From GWA2-46-10 sp964361435 (GTDB taxonomy: Bacteria; Patescibacteriota; Minisyncoccia; UBA6257; Colwellbacteraceae), in NCBI GenBank assembly GCA_964361435.1, contig CAYIAN010000015.1, positions 1 through 11,546 on the forward strand: a stretch of DNA of 11,546 bases, written 5' to 3'. The notes beneath the pieces were generated by a model that worked only from the letters and a program-made list of their open reading frames with translations, was not told the DNA's origin and made no database searches. Position 1 is the first letter of the stretch. Each line of letters starts with the position of its first letter. Of the stretch, positions 1 to 5,705 are shown piece after piece. A program made the translations under genes and the position numbers.

Positions 1-126
1 TCTTGGATTAAAAAATTTTCTTTTCCCCGAATGCAAAACCGCCAATTCATTTTTGAGTCCAAAATACAATACGCTTTGACCGCTGAGTGAAGCGAGGTGG
101 CTATCTCAAACTTGCAATTTCCTACT
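1..126. other. No gene recognised at window start
   Basis: This stretch lies downstream of tRNA-Tyr in its reading direction. The plus-strand frame starting at base 1 is open to a TGA at 88-90, but the roughly 29 residues have no recognisable motif and could be chance or the tail of a gene outside the window. A weak inverted repeat (CGCTT at 72-76, AAGCG at 89-93) is present with no T-tract, so I do not call a terminator. The 10-mer TTTGACCGCT at 75-84 recurs inside the tRNA at 191-200. Confidence 0.4.
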
Positions 127-213
127 TGGTGCACGGGGAGGGATTCGAACCCCCGTAGCCCATGGGGCGCGAGATTTACAGTCTCGTGCATTTGACCGCT
201 CTGCCACCCGTGC
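127..213 (-). tRNA. tRNA-Tyr, anticodon GUA, CCA encoded
   Basis: On the minus strand the acceptor stem is GCACGGG (213-207) paired with CCCGTGC (137-131), followed by discriminator A (130) and a genome-encoded CCA (129-127). The anticodon stem CGAGA/TCTCG encloses the loop CTGTAAA, so the anticodon is GTA, reading tyrosine codons. A long variable arm (GCCC-CAT-GGGC) makes this a class II tRNA, as expected for bacterial tRNA-Tyr. The T-loop TTCGAAT is canonical, and the T-stem contains one G-U pair. It is the last gene of the minus-strand series, and a promoter-like element lies directly upstream. Confidence 0.95.
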
Positions 214-226
214 ATTAACTAAAGTT

Positions 227-255
227 AGTGTAGTTGAGGAAGCCCAGGGCTTCAA
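227..255 (-). promoter_or_regulatory. Putative sigma70-type promoter of tRNA-Tyr
   Basis: Reading the minus strand, TTGAAG (255-250) is followed by a 17-base spacer and TACACT (232-227). The predicted transcription start would be about 7 bases upstream of the mature tRNA 5' end. The same TTGAAG hexamer with a 17-base spacer occurs upstream of smc. The -10 matches consensus at four of six positions, so the call is tentative. Confidence 0.45.
239..253. repeat. Perfect 15-bp palindrome in tRNA-Tyr promoter spacer
   Basis: GAAGCCC-A-GGGCTTC is a perfect inverted repeat centred on base 246. As RNA from the minus strand it can form a six-pair stem with a three-base loop, extended by GTT/AAC beyond a bulge. 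It follows the 85-residue gene without a T-tract, so it is not a standard Rho-independent terminator. It could be an operator overlapping the tRNA promoter or a weak terminator/processing hairpin for the upstream transcript. Confidence 0.4.
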
Positions 256-267
256 CCCTACTCCCAA

Positions 268-525
268 TTAATCCTTTTTGGATCTAAGTTGTTTACTAAT
301 GAAGTTGTCTATTTTCATCACAAACACTTTCATCTTGCGCAAAAATTTATCTTTGAATTTTAACAGCACTTCATCCAACTTATCTAAAGGCAAACTGGAA
401 CGCTTAGACCCTCCATTATCTTCTTCTTCCTTTTTGTCTTCAATCCTTGGAATAGCAGCTGACATAAGATAGACGATAGTCGCTAGTGACACCAGTAAAG
501 TTAGTTCCAAAAAAAGATTTTGCAT
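268..525 (-). CDS. Small single-pass membrane protein of unknown function (85 aa)
   Basis: I do not recognise a family. Residues about 5-27 form one hydrophobic segment (rich in L, V, I, A) with no leading basic cluster and no lipobox or cleavage site, so this is probably a signal anchor. An acidic-to-mixed low-complexity linker follows (DKKEEED, then GGSKRSS). Residues about 46-85 form a strongly basic, probably amphipathic helix (many K, with F, L, V, I spaced helically). It begins 20 bases after the tsf stop and could be co-transcribed with rpsB-tsf, although a -10-like TAGAAT lies 7 bases before the ATG. There is no Shine-Dalgarno. In many bacteria pyrH and frr follow tsf; neither is here. 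ATG at 525 is the only plausible start. The coding call is reasonable; function is unknown. Confidence 0.65.
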   Translation of the reverse strand: MQNLFLELTLLVSLATIVYLMSAAIPRIEDKKEEEDNGGSKRSSLPLDKLDEVLLKFKDKFLRKMKVFVMKIDNFISKQLRSKKD

Positions 526-532
526 TTCTATT

Positions 533-538
533 ATTCTA
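533..538 (-). promoter_or_regulatory. Possible -10 element (TAGAAT) before the 85-aa gene
   Basis: TAGAAT on the minus strand ends 7 bases before the ATG at 525, placing a predicted start of transcription at the start codon itself. No convincing -35 is visible, as the upstream sequence is the end of tsf. Alone this is weak. It gains weight from the same spacing at rpsP, trmD and the 213-residue gene. Confidence 0.3.
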
Positions 539-544
539 CAAGAA

Positions 545-558
545 CCTAGAGTTCTAGG
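545..558. repeat. 14-bp palindrome spanning the tsf stop codon
   Basis: CCTAGA-GT-TCTAGG is a perfect inverted repeat covering the last codons and the TAG stop of tsf, immediately upstream of the possible -10 of the next gene. It contains two CTAG tetramers. The two-base centre is too tight for a full hairpin, so a dimeric-protein site or chance is more likely than a terminator. Confidence 0.35.
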
Positions 559-992
559 CGATAGAACTCGTCAATCTTTATATTCTCCCCTGTTTTGGCT
601 ATAACTTCTTTTACTAAGTTCTCCACAGAAGTTTTTTCATCTTTGACAAAAGGTTGTACCATGAGTTCTTCAACATTCGCCGGATTCATGGCTACTATAT
701 GTACAGCCAGATTGTGAACTAACTGCTGGAAGGGTTCTGATCTCGCTACAAAATCTGTCTCACAACCAACTTTTAGCACTACTCCTACGCGGTCATTGTG
801 AGTATAGGTTTTTACGATTCCTGCTTTAATTTCCCGCTCCGCTTTCTTCTCTGCTTTGGCGAGACCCTTCTCTTTAATAACCTCTACTGCCTTTTCGAAG
901 TCGTGACCCGCCTCTTCGAGAGCACTTTTGGCGTCCATGACCCCCGCTCCCGTTAAATCCCTAAGTTTTTTTACAACACTGGCGTCTACCAT
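546..992 (-). CDS. tsf: Elongation factor Ts, shortened form (148 aa)
   Basis: EF-Ts is the cytoplasmic guanine nucleotide exchange factor that releases GDP from EF-Tu. The N-terminal UBA-like module is clear (LRDLTGAGVMDAKSALEEAG, residues 10-29), followed by the core motif VGCETDFVAR (75-84) with the TDF-V residues that contact EF-Tu. The protein ends with FVKDEKTSVENLVKEVI and a terminal FYRLEL, which resembles the C-terminus of short EF-Ts such as that of Thermus (about 196 aa). The stretch normally linking these parts, with GKP, EKI-EGRL and LLEQ motifs, is missing: AMNP at 101-104 runs almost directly into QPFVKD at 113-118. E. coli EF-Ts is about 283 aa. The ATG overlaps the rpsB stop by one base (TAATG), indicating translational coupling; AGG just before it is the only Shine-Dalgarno-like triplet seen at a start in this window. 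Confidence 0.95.
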   Translation of the reverse strand: MVDASVVKKLRDLTGAGVMDAKSALEEAGHDFEKAVEVIKEKGLAKAEKKAEREIKAGIVKTYTHNDRVGVVLKVGCETDFVARSEPFQQLVHNLAVHIVAMNPANVEELMVQPFVKDEKTSVENLVKEVIAKTGENIKIDEFYRLEL

Positions 993-1804
993 TATACCTG
1001 CTTCTTCTCTTCCCCTTTTGCGACTTCTTTGGGTGCAACCGTGGCCTGTTTAGCCTTAGCCGCGATGATCACGCTTTTTATTTTTTCCAAAATGAATTCT
1101 GCACTCTTCACATTTTTCTCATTAGCCGCTATACCGTAGTCTACCAACCTTGGATTTGCGTCAGTATTAATAATTCCAGCAACGGGAATTCCCAAACTTT
1201 TAGCTTCCTTGGCTGGAGTAACGTTACTTGACACATCGGCAACAAAAACCATCTGAGGAAGTTTATTTAGCTTCTCCAAACCACCGAAGAGCCTACTTAA
1301 CTTAGTCAATTCTTTGCCTAAATCCAATTGTTCCTTCTTGGTGTATTTGTCCCAATCACCATTGGCCTTATCTTCTTTGAGCTTTTTTAAATGATTAATC
1401 CTCTTTGAAATAGTCTCAAAGTTAGTAAGCGTTCCTCCAAGCCACCTTTCAGTAACGTAAGGCAAGTCTAATTCCGCAGCCATTTCCCCGATTGCTCCCT
1501 TCACTGAAGGAGAAATGCCAACGAGCAAAACCATTCCGCCATTTACCACTACCTCCTCAATCGCAGCACTCGTTCTCTTGATGCCCTCAAGGGTTTTTTC
1601 AAGATCAATGACGCTAAATCCCGATCTGTTAGTTAAAAGATACTTGCGCATTTTGGGGTTAGTACGCGCCTTGGAGCTCCCGTAGAATACTCCAAGATCC
1701 ATCATGCTTTTGATTGTCTCAGTCTCTTCCGGACTTAAAGAATCCGCCTCCAAACCGGTCGAAACGTTCTTGGCTATTACGTCTATAACTTCTTTTTCCA
1801 CCAT
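992..1804 (-). CDS. rpsB: 30S ribosomal protein S2
   Basis: S2 binds the back of the small subunit between head and body and is needed for S1 docking in bacteria that have S1. Family hallmarks are visible: LGVFYGSSKARTNPKMRKYL (the LGVHFGH..R.WNPKM region), VIDLEKT, LPYVTERWLGGTLTNF, FVADVSSN and IPVAGIINTDANP, in that order. Notably the usual FGH is FYG. About 35 residues precede this block, and a lysine/alanine-rich tail ends the protein. Two starts are possible: TTG at 1819 (275 aa) or ATG at 1804 (270 aa). I chose ATG because a weak promoter-like element (-10 at 1820-1825) would place transcription start at or just past the TTG. Neither start has a Shine-Dalgarno. It overlaps tsf by one base, the classical rpsB-tsf pair. 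Confidence 0.95.
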   Translation of the reverse strand: MVEKEVIDVIAKNVSTGLEADSLSPEETETIKSMMDLGVFYGSSKARTNPKMRKYLLTNRSGFSVIDLEKTLEGIKRTSAAIEEVVVNGGMVLLVGISPSVKGAIGEMAAELDLPYVTERWLGGTLTNFETISKRINHLKKLKEDKANGDWDKYTKKEQLDLGKELTKLSRLFGGLEKLNKLPQMVFVADVSSNVTPAKEAKSLGIPVAGIINTDANPRLVDYGIAANEKNVKSAEFILEKIKSVIIAAKAKQATVAPKEVAKGEEKKQV

Positions 1805-1819
1805 AAGATTGCGAGCCAA

Positions 1820-1848
1820 AGAATAACACTAAACCAGGCGCTGAGCAA
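1820..1848 (-). promoter_or_regulatory. Weak promoter candidate for rpsB-tsf
   Basis: On the minus strand TTGCTC (1848-1843), a 17-base spacer and TATTCT (1825-1820) occur in the 52 bases between the trmD stop and the rpsB ATG. The spacing is ideal but the hexamers match consensus only partly (three and four of six). It would give a leader of about 8-9 bases to the ATG at 1804. Confidence 0.3.
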
Positions 1849-1856
1849 GGGTTTGC

Positions 1857-2531
1857 CTATTTATTGCCCCTACTTTTGCGCCATTTGTCTATCCTAGCGT
1901 GATCTCCGGAGAGTAATACTCCCGGCACCCTATAGCCTCTACCCTTGAATTTAAATACCTCGGGTCTTGTATACACTGGCACTCCCGTACCGTAACGACT
2001 CTCCTCGAGAGATTCGCTTTTTCCTAAAATGCCGGGGACCTGACGAGCGGTCGCATCTATTATTATCAAAGCTGGGATTTCTCCCCCGGTTAACACATAC
2101 GGACCAATAGAAACTTCCTGTACTGGAAAACCTATGCCCTTTTTGATCACTGATATAATCCTCTCATCGAATCCTTCATAACGACCGGCTATCAATACAA
2201 GATGCTCGTATTTTTTTGCCCACGTTACTGCCAGTTTATTTGAAAACTCCTTTCCCGCTGGCGCAGTCAGAAAAACTAACGTTTTATTCTTTGGTTTTCC
2301 CTTAAGAACCTCTTTGAGGGCTCTCGAGAGCGGCTCTACTCCCATAACCATCCCGGGGCCTCCACCATACGTCTTATCGTCAACTTTATGATGTTTGTCT
2401 TTGGTAAATTCTCTAAGATCGTATATCTTAGTTTTTATTCTGCCGCTCTTAATCCCCCTTCCTATGATGGATTCGGCAAGATACGGCCTAAAGAGCTTGG
2501 GGAAAATCGTTATAATATGAAACGTCATCAT
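1857..2531 (-). CDS. trmD: tRNA (guanine37-N1)-methyltransferase TrmD
   Basis: TrmD transfers methyl from S-adenosylmethionine to N1 of G37 next to the anticodon, preventing +1 frameshifts. It is a SPOUT dimer with a trefoil knot. Numbering from the ATG at 2531: YGGGPGMVM at 55-63, AGRYEGFDERI at 115-125, the knot SIGPYVLTGGEIPAL at 141-155, then DATARQVPGILG and YTRPE, and LLSGDHARIDKWR near the end. The length (224 aa) is a little short of the usual 230-250. Two positions are unusual: SIGD is SIGP, and the residue matching the catalytic Asp169 of the Haemophilus/E. coli enzyme is Ser178 preceded by Glu177. The open frame extends upstream to 2561, but family alignment supports MMTFHIITIFP as the start; ATG at 2528 is equally possible. 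rimM and rplS, its usual neighbours, are absent. Confidence 0.94.
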   Translation of the reverse strand: MMTFHIITIFPKLFRPYLAESIIGRGIKSGRIKTKIYDLREFTKDKHHKVDDKTYGGGPGMVMGVEPLSRALKEVLKGKPKNKTLVFLTAPAGKEFSNKLAVTWAKKYEHLVLIAGRYEGFDERIISVIKKGIGFPVQEVSIGPYVLTGGEIPALIIIDATARQVPGILGKSESLEESRYGTGVPVYTRPEVFKFKGRGYRVPGVLLSGDHARIDKWRKSRGNK

Positions 2532-2535
2532 ATGT

Positions 2536-2565
2536 ATTATATCTCTTCTCAATTTGCACAAACAA
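2536..2565 (-). promoter_or_regulatory. Putative trmD promoter with consensus TATAAT
   Basis: A perfect TATAAT (2541-2536) lies 4 bases before the ATG at 2531 and 7 before the ATG at 2528. TTGTTT at 2565-2560 is a weak -35 with an 18-base spacer. Transcription would start at about 2529-2530, leaving essentially no 5' leader, and would favour translation from the second ATG. Confidence 0.45.
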
Positions 2566-2585
2566 AAACCACGTGTGTGGCTTTT
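2564..2585 (-). terminator. Short terminator-like hairpin between khpA and trmD
   Basis: On the minus strand CCAC-ACAC-GTGG is flanked by AAAA upstream and followed by TTTTTGTTT. The stem has four GC-rich pairs, one mismatch, then four A-T pairs. This is a weak stem with a T-tract, sitting 22 bases beyond the khpA stop and just before the trmD promoter candidate. It is nearly symmetric, so it could act on either strand. Confidence 0.35.
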
Positions 2586-2606
2586 GCTTTGGGGTGTGTC
2601 CAGTTT

Positions 2607-2987
2607 CTACAGGTCTTTCTTGATGTCGTCTATGACCTGACCCACTGTGGTGCCGCCCATGTTAAATTTTCCCGGACTATCGTGCCTTTCTCTGCCTTCT
2701 TCTTTACGTTCCATCCTTGGTCTGCGACCGCCCTCTGGTTCTTCGATCTTCAAGTTAACGCGGGCATTATTTTTAACCCCCACTATCTTCAATAGAGATC
2801 TAATAGCATTAGCGGTACTACCCTGTCTCCCTACCACCTGACCCATATCTTTGGCGTTAACGTGTAGGGTAAGTAACACTCCCATCTCGTCCACCGTACG
2901 CTCAACGCGTACATCACCGGGAGTATCCACTATAGACTTGACTACAAACTCCAAGAACTGTTGATCTGAGTATTCTGGGCTTGCCAT
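2607..2987 (-). CDS. khpA: KH-domain RNA-binding protein, KhpA-like, with C-terminal extension
   Basis: A single type II KH domain occupies residues about 8-82, with the GxxG loop in QVVGRQGSTANAIRSLL (G53-R-Q-G56). KhpA proteins of Gram-positive bacteria bind RNA, pair with KhpB/EloR/Jag and influence cell elongation and division. The gene sits just after rpsP, the classical position (ylqC in Bacillus). The family is usually about 75-80 aa, but this protein has 126. After the domain comes a charged linker (GGRRPRMERKEEGRERHD) and a terminal segment, GGTTVGQVIDDIKKDL, that looks like a short amphipathic helix. No KhpB partner is in the window. The ATG at 2987 lacks a Shine-Dalgarno. The rpsP stop is 36 bases upstream. 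Confidence 0.88.
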   Translation of the reverse strand: MASPEYSDQQFLEFVVKSIVDTPGDVRVERTVDEMGVLLTLHVNAKDMGQVVGRQGSTANAIRSLLKIVGVKNNARVNLKIEEPEGGRRPRMERKEEGRERHDSPGKFNMGGTTVGQVIDDIKKDL

Positions 2988-3023
2988 TCTGTCTGAATCT
3001 TTGTTCCAAAACGACCTTTATTT

Positions 3024-3425
3024 CTATTCTTTCGGTTGTTTCACGCTCCCTACCGGTTCTGCGCTAGGAGCAGATTCTGTCTCACTAGCCTCAGCCATTG
3101 GAACCTCTACCGTCTGGGGAGGATTCTTCTCCGCCAGTTTGTCTCCCCTCTTCTTCTTGGCTCTTGTCCTTCCCACAAAAGTTTCAATTTCCGATGAATC
3201 CTTAGCATGTTTAAGAACCTTTTCCATGCTCTCTGTGGGCTGGGCGCCATTACTCAACCAATGATTAAGGCGTTCTTGGTTGATCTTCACTTGATTAGTG
3301 TGCGGGTTAAACCAACCTAGGTCATCAGTGAAGGCACCTTGCAATTTAGAACGCTTCTCCTGAACGACCACCCTGAAAGAGTGTTGCCCCTTCTTTCCTA
3401 TTAATCTCAGTTTTATGACTAACAT
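3024..3425 (-). CDS. rpsP: 30S ribosomal protein S16 with acidic tail
   Basis: S16 is an early-binding protein of the small-subunit body. The core occupies residues about 1-80: LVIKLRLIGKKGQHSFRVVV, then DDLGWFNPHTN and HWLSNGAQPTESMEKVLKH, matching the GFFNP and WL..GAQP.D....L hallmarks. The family is usually 80-90 aa. Here about 45 further residues form a tail that is first basic (RTRAKKKRGDK), then acidic and rich in E, S, A, P, and probably disordered. The ATG at 3425 aligns with the family start. There is no Shine-Dalgarno, but a good promoter overlaps the end of smc and would begin transcription about 3 bases before this ATG. Confidence 0.95.
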   Translation of the reverse strand: MLVIKLRLIGKKGQHSFRVVVQEKRSKLQGAFTDDLGWFNPHTNQVKINQERLNHWLSNGAQPTESMEKVLKHAKDSSEIETFVGRTRAKKKRGDKLAEKNPPQTVEVPMAEASETESAPSAEPVGSVKQPKE

Positions 3426-3434
3426 GTCTTGGGC

Positions 3435-3463
3435 ATAATATTCATCTTACCCTCTTACGTCAA
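3435..3463 (-). promoter_or_regulatory. rpsP promoter, -35 overlapping the smc stop region
   Basis: TTGACG (3463-3458), a 17-base spacer and TATTAT (3440-3435) on the minus strand, each hexamer matching the sigma70 consensus at five of six positions. The -35 lies in the last codons of smc, directly before its TAA. The predicted transcription start near 3428 would leave an rpsP leader of about 3 bases. This is among the best promoter matches in the window. Confidence 0.6.
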
Positions 3464-5572
3464 CTTCAACGAAACCAACTTACTAGTTCCATCCTTCGAC
3501 ATAGTAACTCCGTAAAGCACATCTGCGGCCTCCATGGTGGCACGGTTGTGGGTCACAATCACGAATTGGGTGTGCTTGGAAAACTCTTTTACAATATCCC
3601 CGAAGCGTTTGGCGTTCCTTTCATCCAATGCCGCGTCTACCTCATCCAGAAAAAGAAATGGCGGAGAGCTAACCGATATCAAAGAAAAGAGAGCGGCTAT
3701 GGAAACCAGAGCTCTTTCCCCACCTGAGAGAACATCGAGACCTTTAATTCTTTTCTTAGGTAAGGTTACATCCACGAGAATTCCTGGAACTTTGATCTCT
3801 TCTGAATTTTCAATGACCTCTTCCTCTTCACTCTCCTTAATCTTGGTGAGCTTTTCCAACTTCATAGAACCCGTTCCCCCTCCAAAAACGATCTTTACTA
3901 ACTTGGCAAACTCTTCGTTTATCTTGCTCATGGCGGCAGTAAAGTCCTCGTGTATTTTTTTATCTAATTCCTTAATTAAACCATCGAGATCTGTGCTCGC
4001 TTTTTCTAGGTCTTCTATTTGCCCACTCAAAAATTCAAATCTTTCTTCGGTTTCTTTTGCTTCTTTCACTATCCCTTCGTCTATCTCACCGATACTCGCC
4101 AGCTGAGATCGGAGTTTAACCATATGCTCCCTCATCTCGTCGCCCCTTAGTAAAATCTTATCTTCTCCGCTTGCCCTAAATGAATCTTTACTCCTGCCTA
4201 TCTGCTTTAGCTCCTCCAACAATCCTTCCAATTTTGTTTCCAATCTCTCCTTTCTAATAAGAAGCTCTCCTCTTTGGGCGTCTAAGACGCCAACTTTCTT
4301 CTGTTGAACATCTAGGTGTTCATAGCTTTCAGAAAACTTTTTATTGAATCCCTCAAGTCCTTCTCTTAACGATTCTTCCTTTTTTTTAATTTCGTTAATT
4401 GAAGTATCCATCTCCTTCAGCTTTTCGAGCAATGTTTTTTTCTCTTTTTCCAAACCTTCGGGAGCACTACCTCCAGAGAGGCCGCTATTTTCTTCAATAA
4501 TTTGGATGACTTTTTTTAGAGAGGTTTTGATTTTCTCCAGGTTTTCTTCCAAGGAAAGTTTCTCTGCAATATTTTTGATTTCCTGCAATGCGCGTTTGGC
4601 TTTTTGAGGATCGAACCCTTCTCTTTCTTTGGATAGCTCCAGCCTAGCCTCCGCTCTGCCCAACTCGATCTGCAAATCCGCTCTCATCCCTTGAAACTTG
4701 GTTTCTTCGCGGCGAAGCGCTTCCAACTCTTTAGCCGACTGGGGTTCTCTCTCTTTCATATCAATCAAAGTTTTTCTTAAGGCCTCCAGTTTTTCTTTTT
4801 CCGTCCTCAACCTGACTGCCAACTCTCCTTCTTCTTTAATGCTGCTTCCTAAGTCTTTTTCTAACTCGTGTAGTTGTGTACCAAAAAACTGATCCTCCAG
4901 TTTCCTTAACTCTTTTTCCGCTTCTTCTCTCCCCTCATACCTACTAACCTGGCGACGCAAGAGCCTGAGGTGAGGCTTCAACTCTTCGATCAAGGCATTC
5001 GCTTTATCTAAATTCAATCCGGTGTTTTTGAGTTTTCTTAAGGCGTCTCCTTTTTTCAGTTGGTATTCCTTGAGTCCCAAAATTTCCTCAATCATTTCTC
5101 TCCTTTCCTCCGGGGTAGCCTTGATAAACATATCGCTCTCTCCCTGGGAGATTATCGTCAGTCCCCTAGCTCCCAACTTGGCTTTGGCGAAAAATTCTAT
5201 AACGTCTTTGAGGCGTACTTCTGACTTATTGAGCGTAAAGATGGATGACCCCTCTCTGGTTACTTTCCTTGATATCGCTAGATCTTTGTATTCAACGGGT
5301 AGCGCTCCTGAAGAGTTATCAAAATGAAGGGTGGCTTGGGCCATACCCGAACGAGGCTTGTCTTTGGTGCCCGCAAAAATGAGGTCTTCTCCTTTTCCTC
5401 CCCTTAGGTTTCTCGCATCCCGTTCGCCCAAAAGCCACCTTATGCTGTCTGTAATGTTGCTTTTGCCAGAACCATTTGGCCCTACGATTGCAGTTACTCT
5501 ATGGGCTAAATCAAGGGTTATTTTGTCTGCGAAAGATTTAAAGCCTTGCAGTTCAAGTCGTTTCAAAAGCAT
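3455..5572 (-). CDS. smc: Chromosome segregation protein SMC, hinge-less short form
   Basis: An SMC-family ABC ATPase. Numbering from the ATG at 5572 (705 aa): LELQGFKSFAD at 6-16, Walker A GPNGSGKSN at 31-39, NLRGGKGEDLIFAG (SMC-specific) at 55-68, Q-loop IISQGE near 140-145, signature LSGGER at 615-620, Walker B FLFLDEVDAALDE from 639, and the H-loop His at 675. Both heads are therefore complete. Between them two coiled coils (about 165-360 and 375-560) join through a Gly/Ser-rich turn, GLSGGSAPEG (about 364-373). Bacterial SMC is usually about 1150-1190 aa with a roughly 150-residue hinge of two subdomains; none is visible, and the arms are shorter too. RecN and Rad50 are less likely because of the SMC-type head motifs. 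A GTG at 5596 would add 8 residues; family alignment supports the ATG. It sits in the classical rnc-smc position. Confidence 0.93.
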   Translation of the reverse strand: MLLKRLELQGFKSFADKITLDLAHRVTAIVGPNGSGKSNITDSIRWLLGERDARNLRGGKGEDLIFAGTKDKPRSGMAQATLHFDNSSGALPVEYKDLAISRKVTREGSSIFTLNKSEVRLKDVIEFFAKAKLGARGLTIISQGESDMFIKATPEERREMIEEILGLKEYQLKKGDALRKLKNTGLNLDKANALIEELKPHLRLLRRQVSRYEGREEAEKELRKLEDQFFGTQLHELEKDLGSSIKEEGELAVRLRTEKEKLEALRKTLIDMKEREPQSAKELEALRREETKFQGMRADLQIELGRAEARLELSKEREGFDPQKAKRALQEIKNIAEKLSLEENLEKIKTSLKKVIQIIEENSGLSGGSAPEGLEKEKKTLLEKLKEMDTSINEIKKKEESLREGLEGFNKKFSESYEHLDVQQKKVGVLDAQRGELLIRKERLETKLEGLLEELKQIGRSKDSFRASGEDKILLRGDEMREHMVKLRSQLASIGEIDEGIVKEAKETEERFEFLSGQIEDLEKASTDLDGLIKELDKKIHEDFTAAMSKINEEFAKLVKIVFGGGTGSMKLEKLTKIKESEEEEVIENSEEIKVPGILVDVTLPKKRIKGLDVLSGGERALVSIAALFSLISVSSPPFLFLDEVDAALDERNAKRFGDIVKEFSKHTQFVIVTHNRATMEAADVLYGVTMSKDGTSKLVSLKLT

Positions 5573-5612
5573 TGCTGTACTAAAAGATTTTAGCACAACT
5601 CCGACAAACTAC

Positions 5613-5631
5613 TTGTCTTGTTTTAGGACAA
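5613..5631 (-). other. Small hairpin in the putative smc leader
   Basis: TTGTC (5613-5617) and GACAA (5627-5631) form a five-pair inverted repeat with a nine-base loop, between the predicted smc promoter and start codon. TTTGTC recurs once more closer to the start. It could be a leader hairpin; the stem is short and A-T rich. Confidence 0.25.
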
Positions 5632-5644
5632 ACAGAATTTCACT

Positions 5645-5673
5645 ACTATATAAACAGTCTAGGCTAACTTCAA
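5645..5673 (-). promoter_or_regulatory. Putative smc promoter
   Basis: TTGAAG (5673-5668), a 17-base spacer and TATAGT (5650-5645) on the minus strand, in the 109 to 133-base gap after the 213-residue gene. The predicted start near 5638 gives a leader of about 65 bases to the ATG at 5572, the longest leader inferred here. The -35 hexamer equals that of tRNA-Tyr. Confidence 0.45.
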
Positions 5674-5705
5674 AGACGTTGTTAGCGCAAATTAGATGCC
5701 GAACT

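Noticed and set aside
1..90. Plus-strand open frame at the window edge
   Set aside because: Only 29 codons, no motif; cannot be told from chance without the flanking sequence.
60..126. Possible second, decayed tRNA sharing the 10-mer TTTGACCGCT with tRNA-Tyr
   Set aside because: Only the D-arm-like 10-mer matches; no acceptor, anticodon or T-arm pairing could be assembled.
2388..2795. Plus-strand open frame across khpA-trmD
   Set aside because: It is antisense to two recognisable proteins and lacks any motif or start signal.
3534..4106. Long plus-strand open frame (190 codons) inside smc
   Set aside because: It is antisense to the conserved SMC C-terminal head and coiled coil, has serine-rich composition typical of reversed coiled-coil codons, and shows no domain.
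3455..5572. RecN or Rad50 instead of SMC
   Set aside because: The head has the SMC-type LELQGFKSFAD and NLRGGKGEDLIFAG blocks, no zinc hook CxxC at the arm tip, and the locus is the classical smc position next to rnc.
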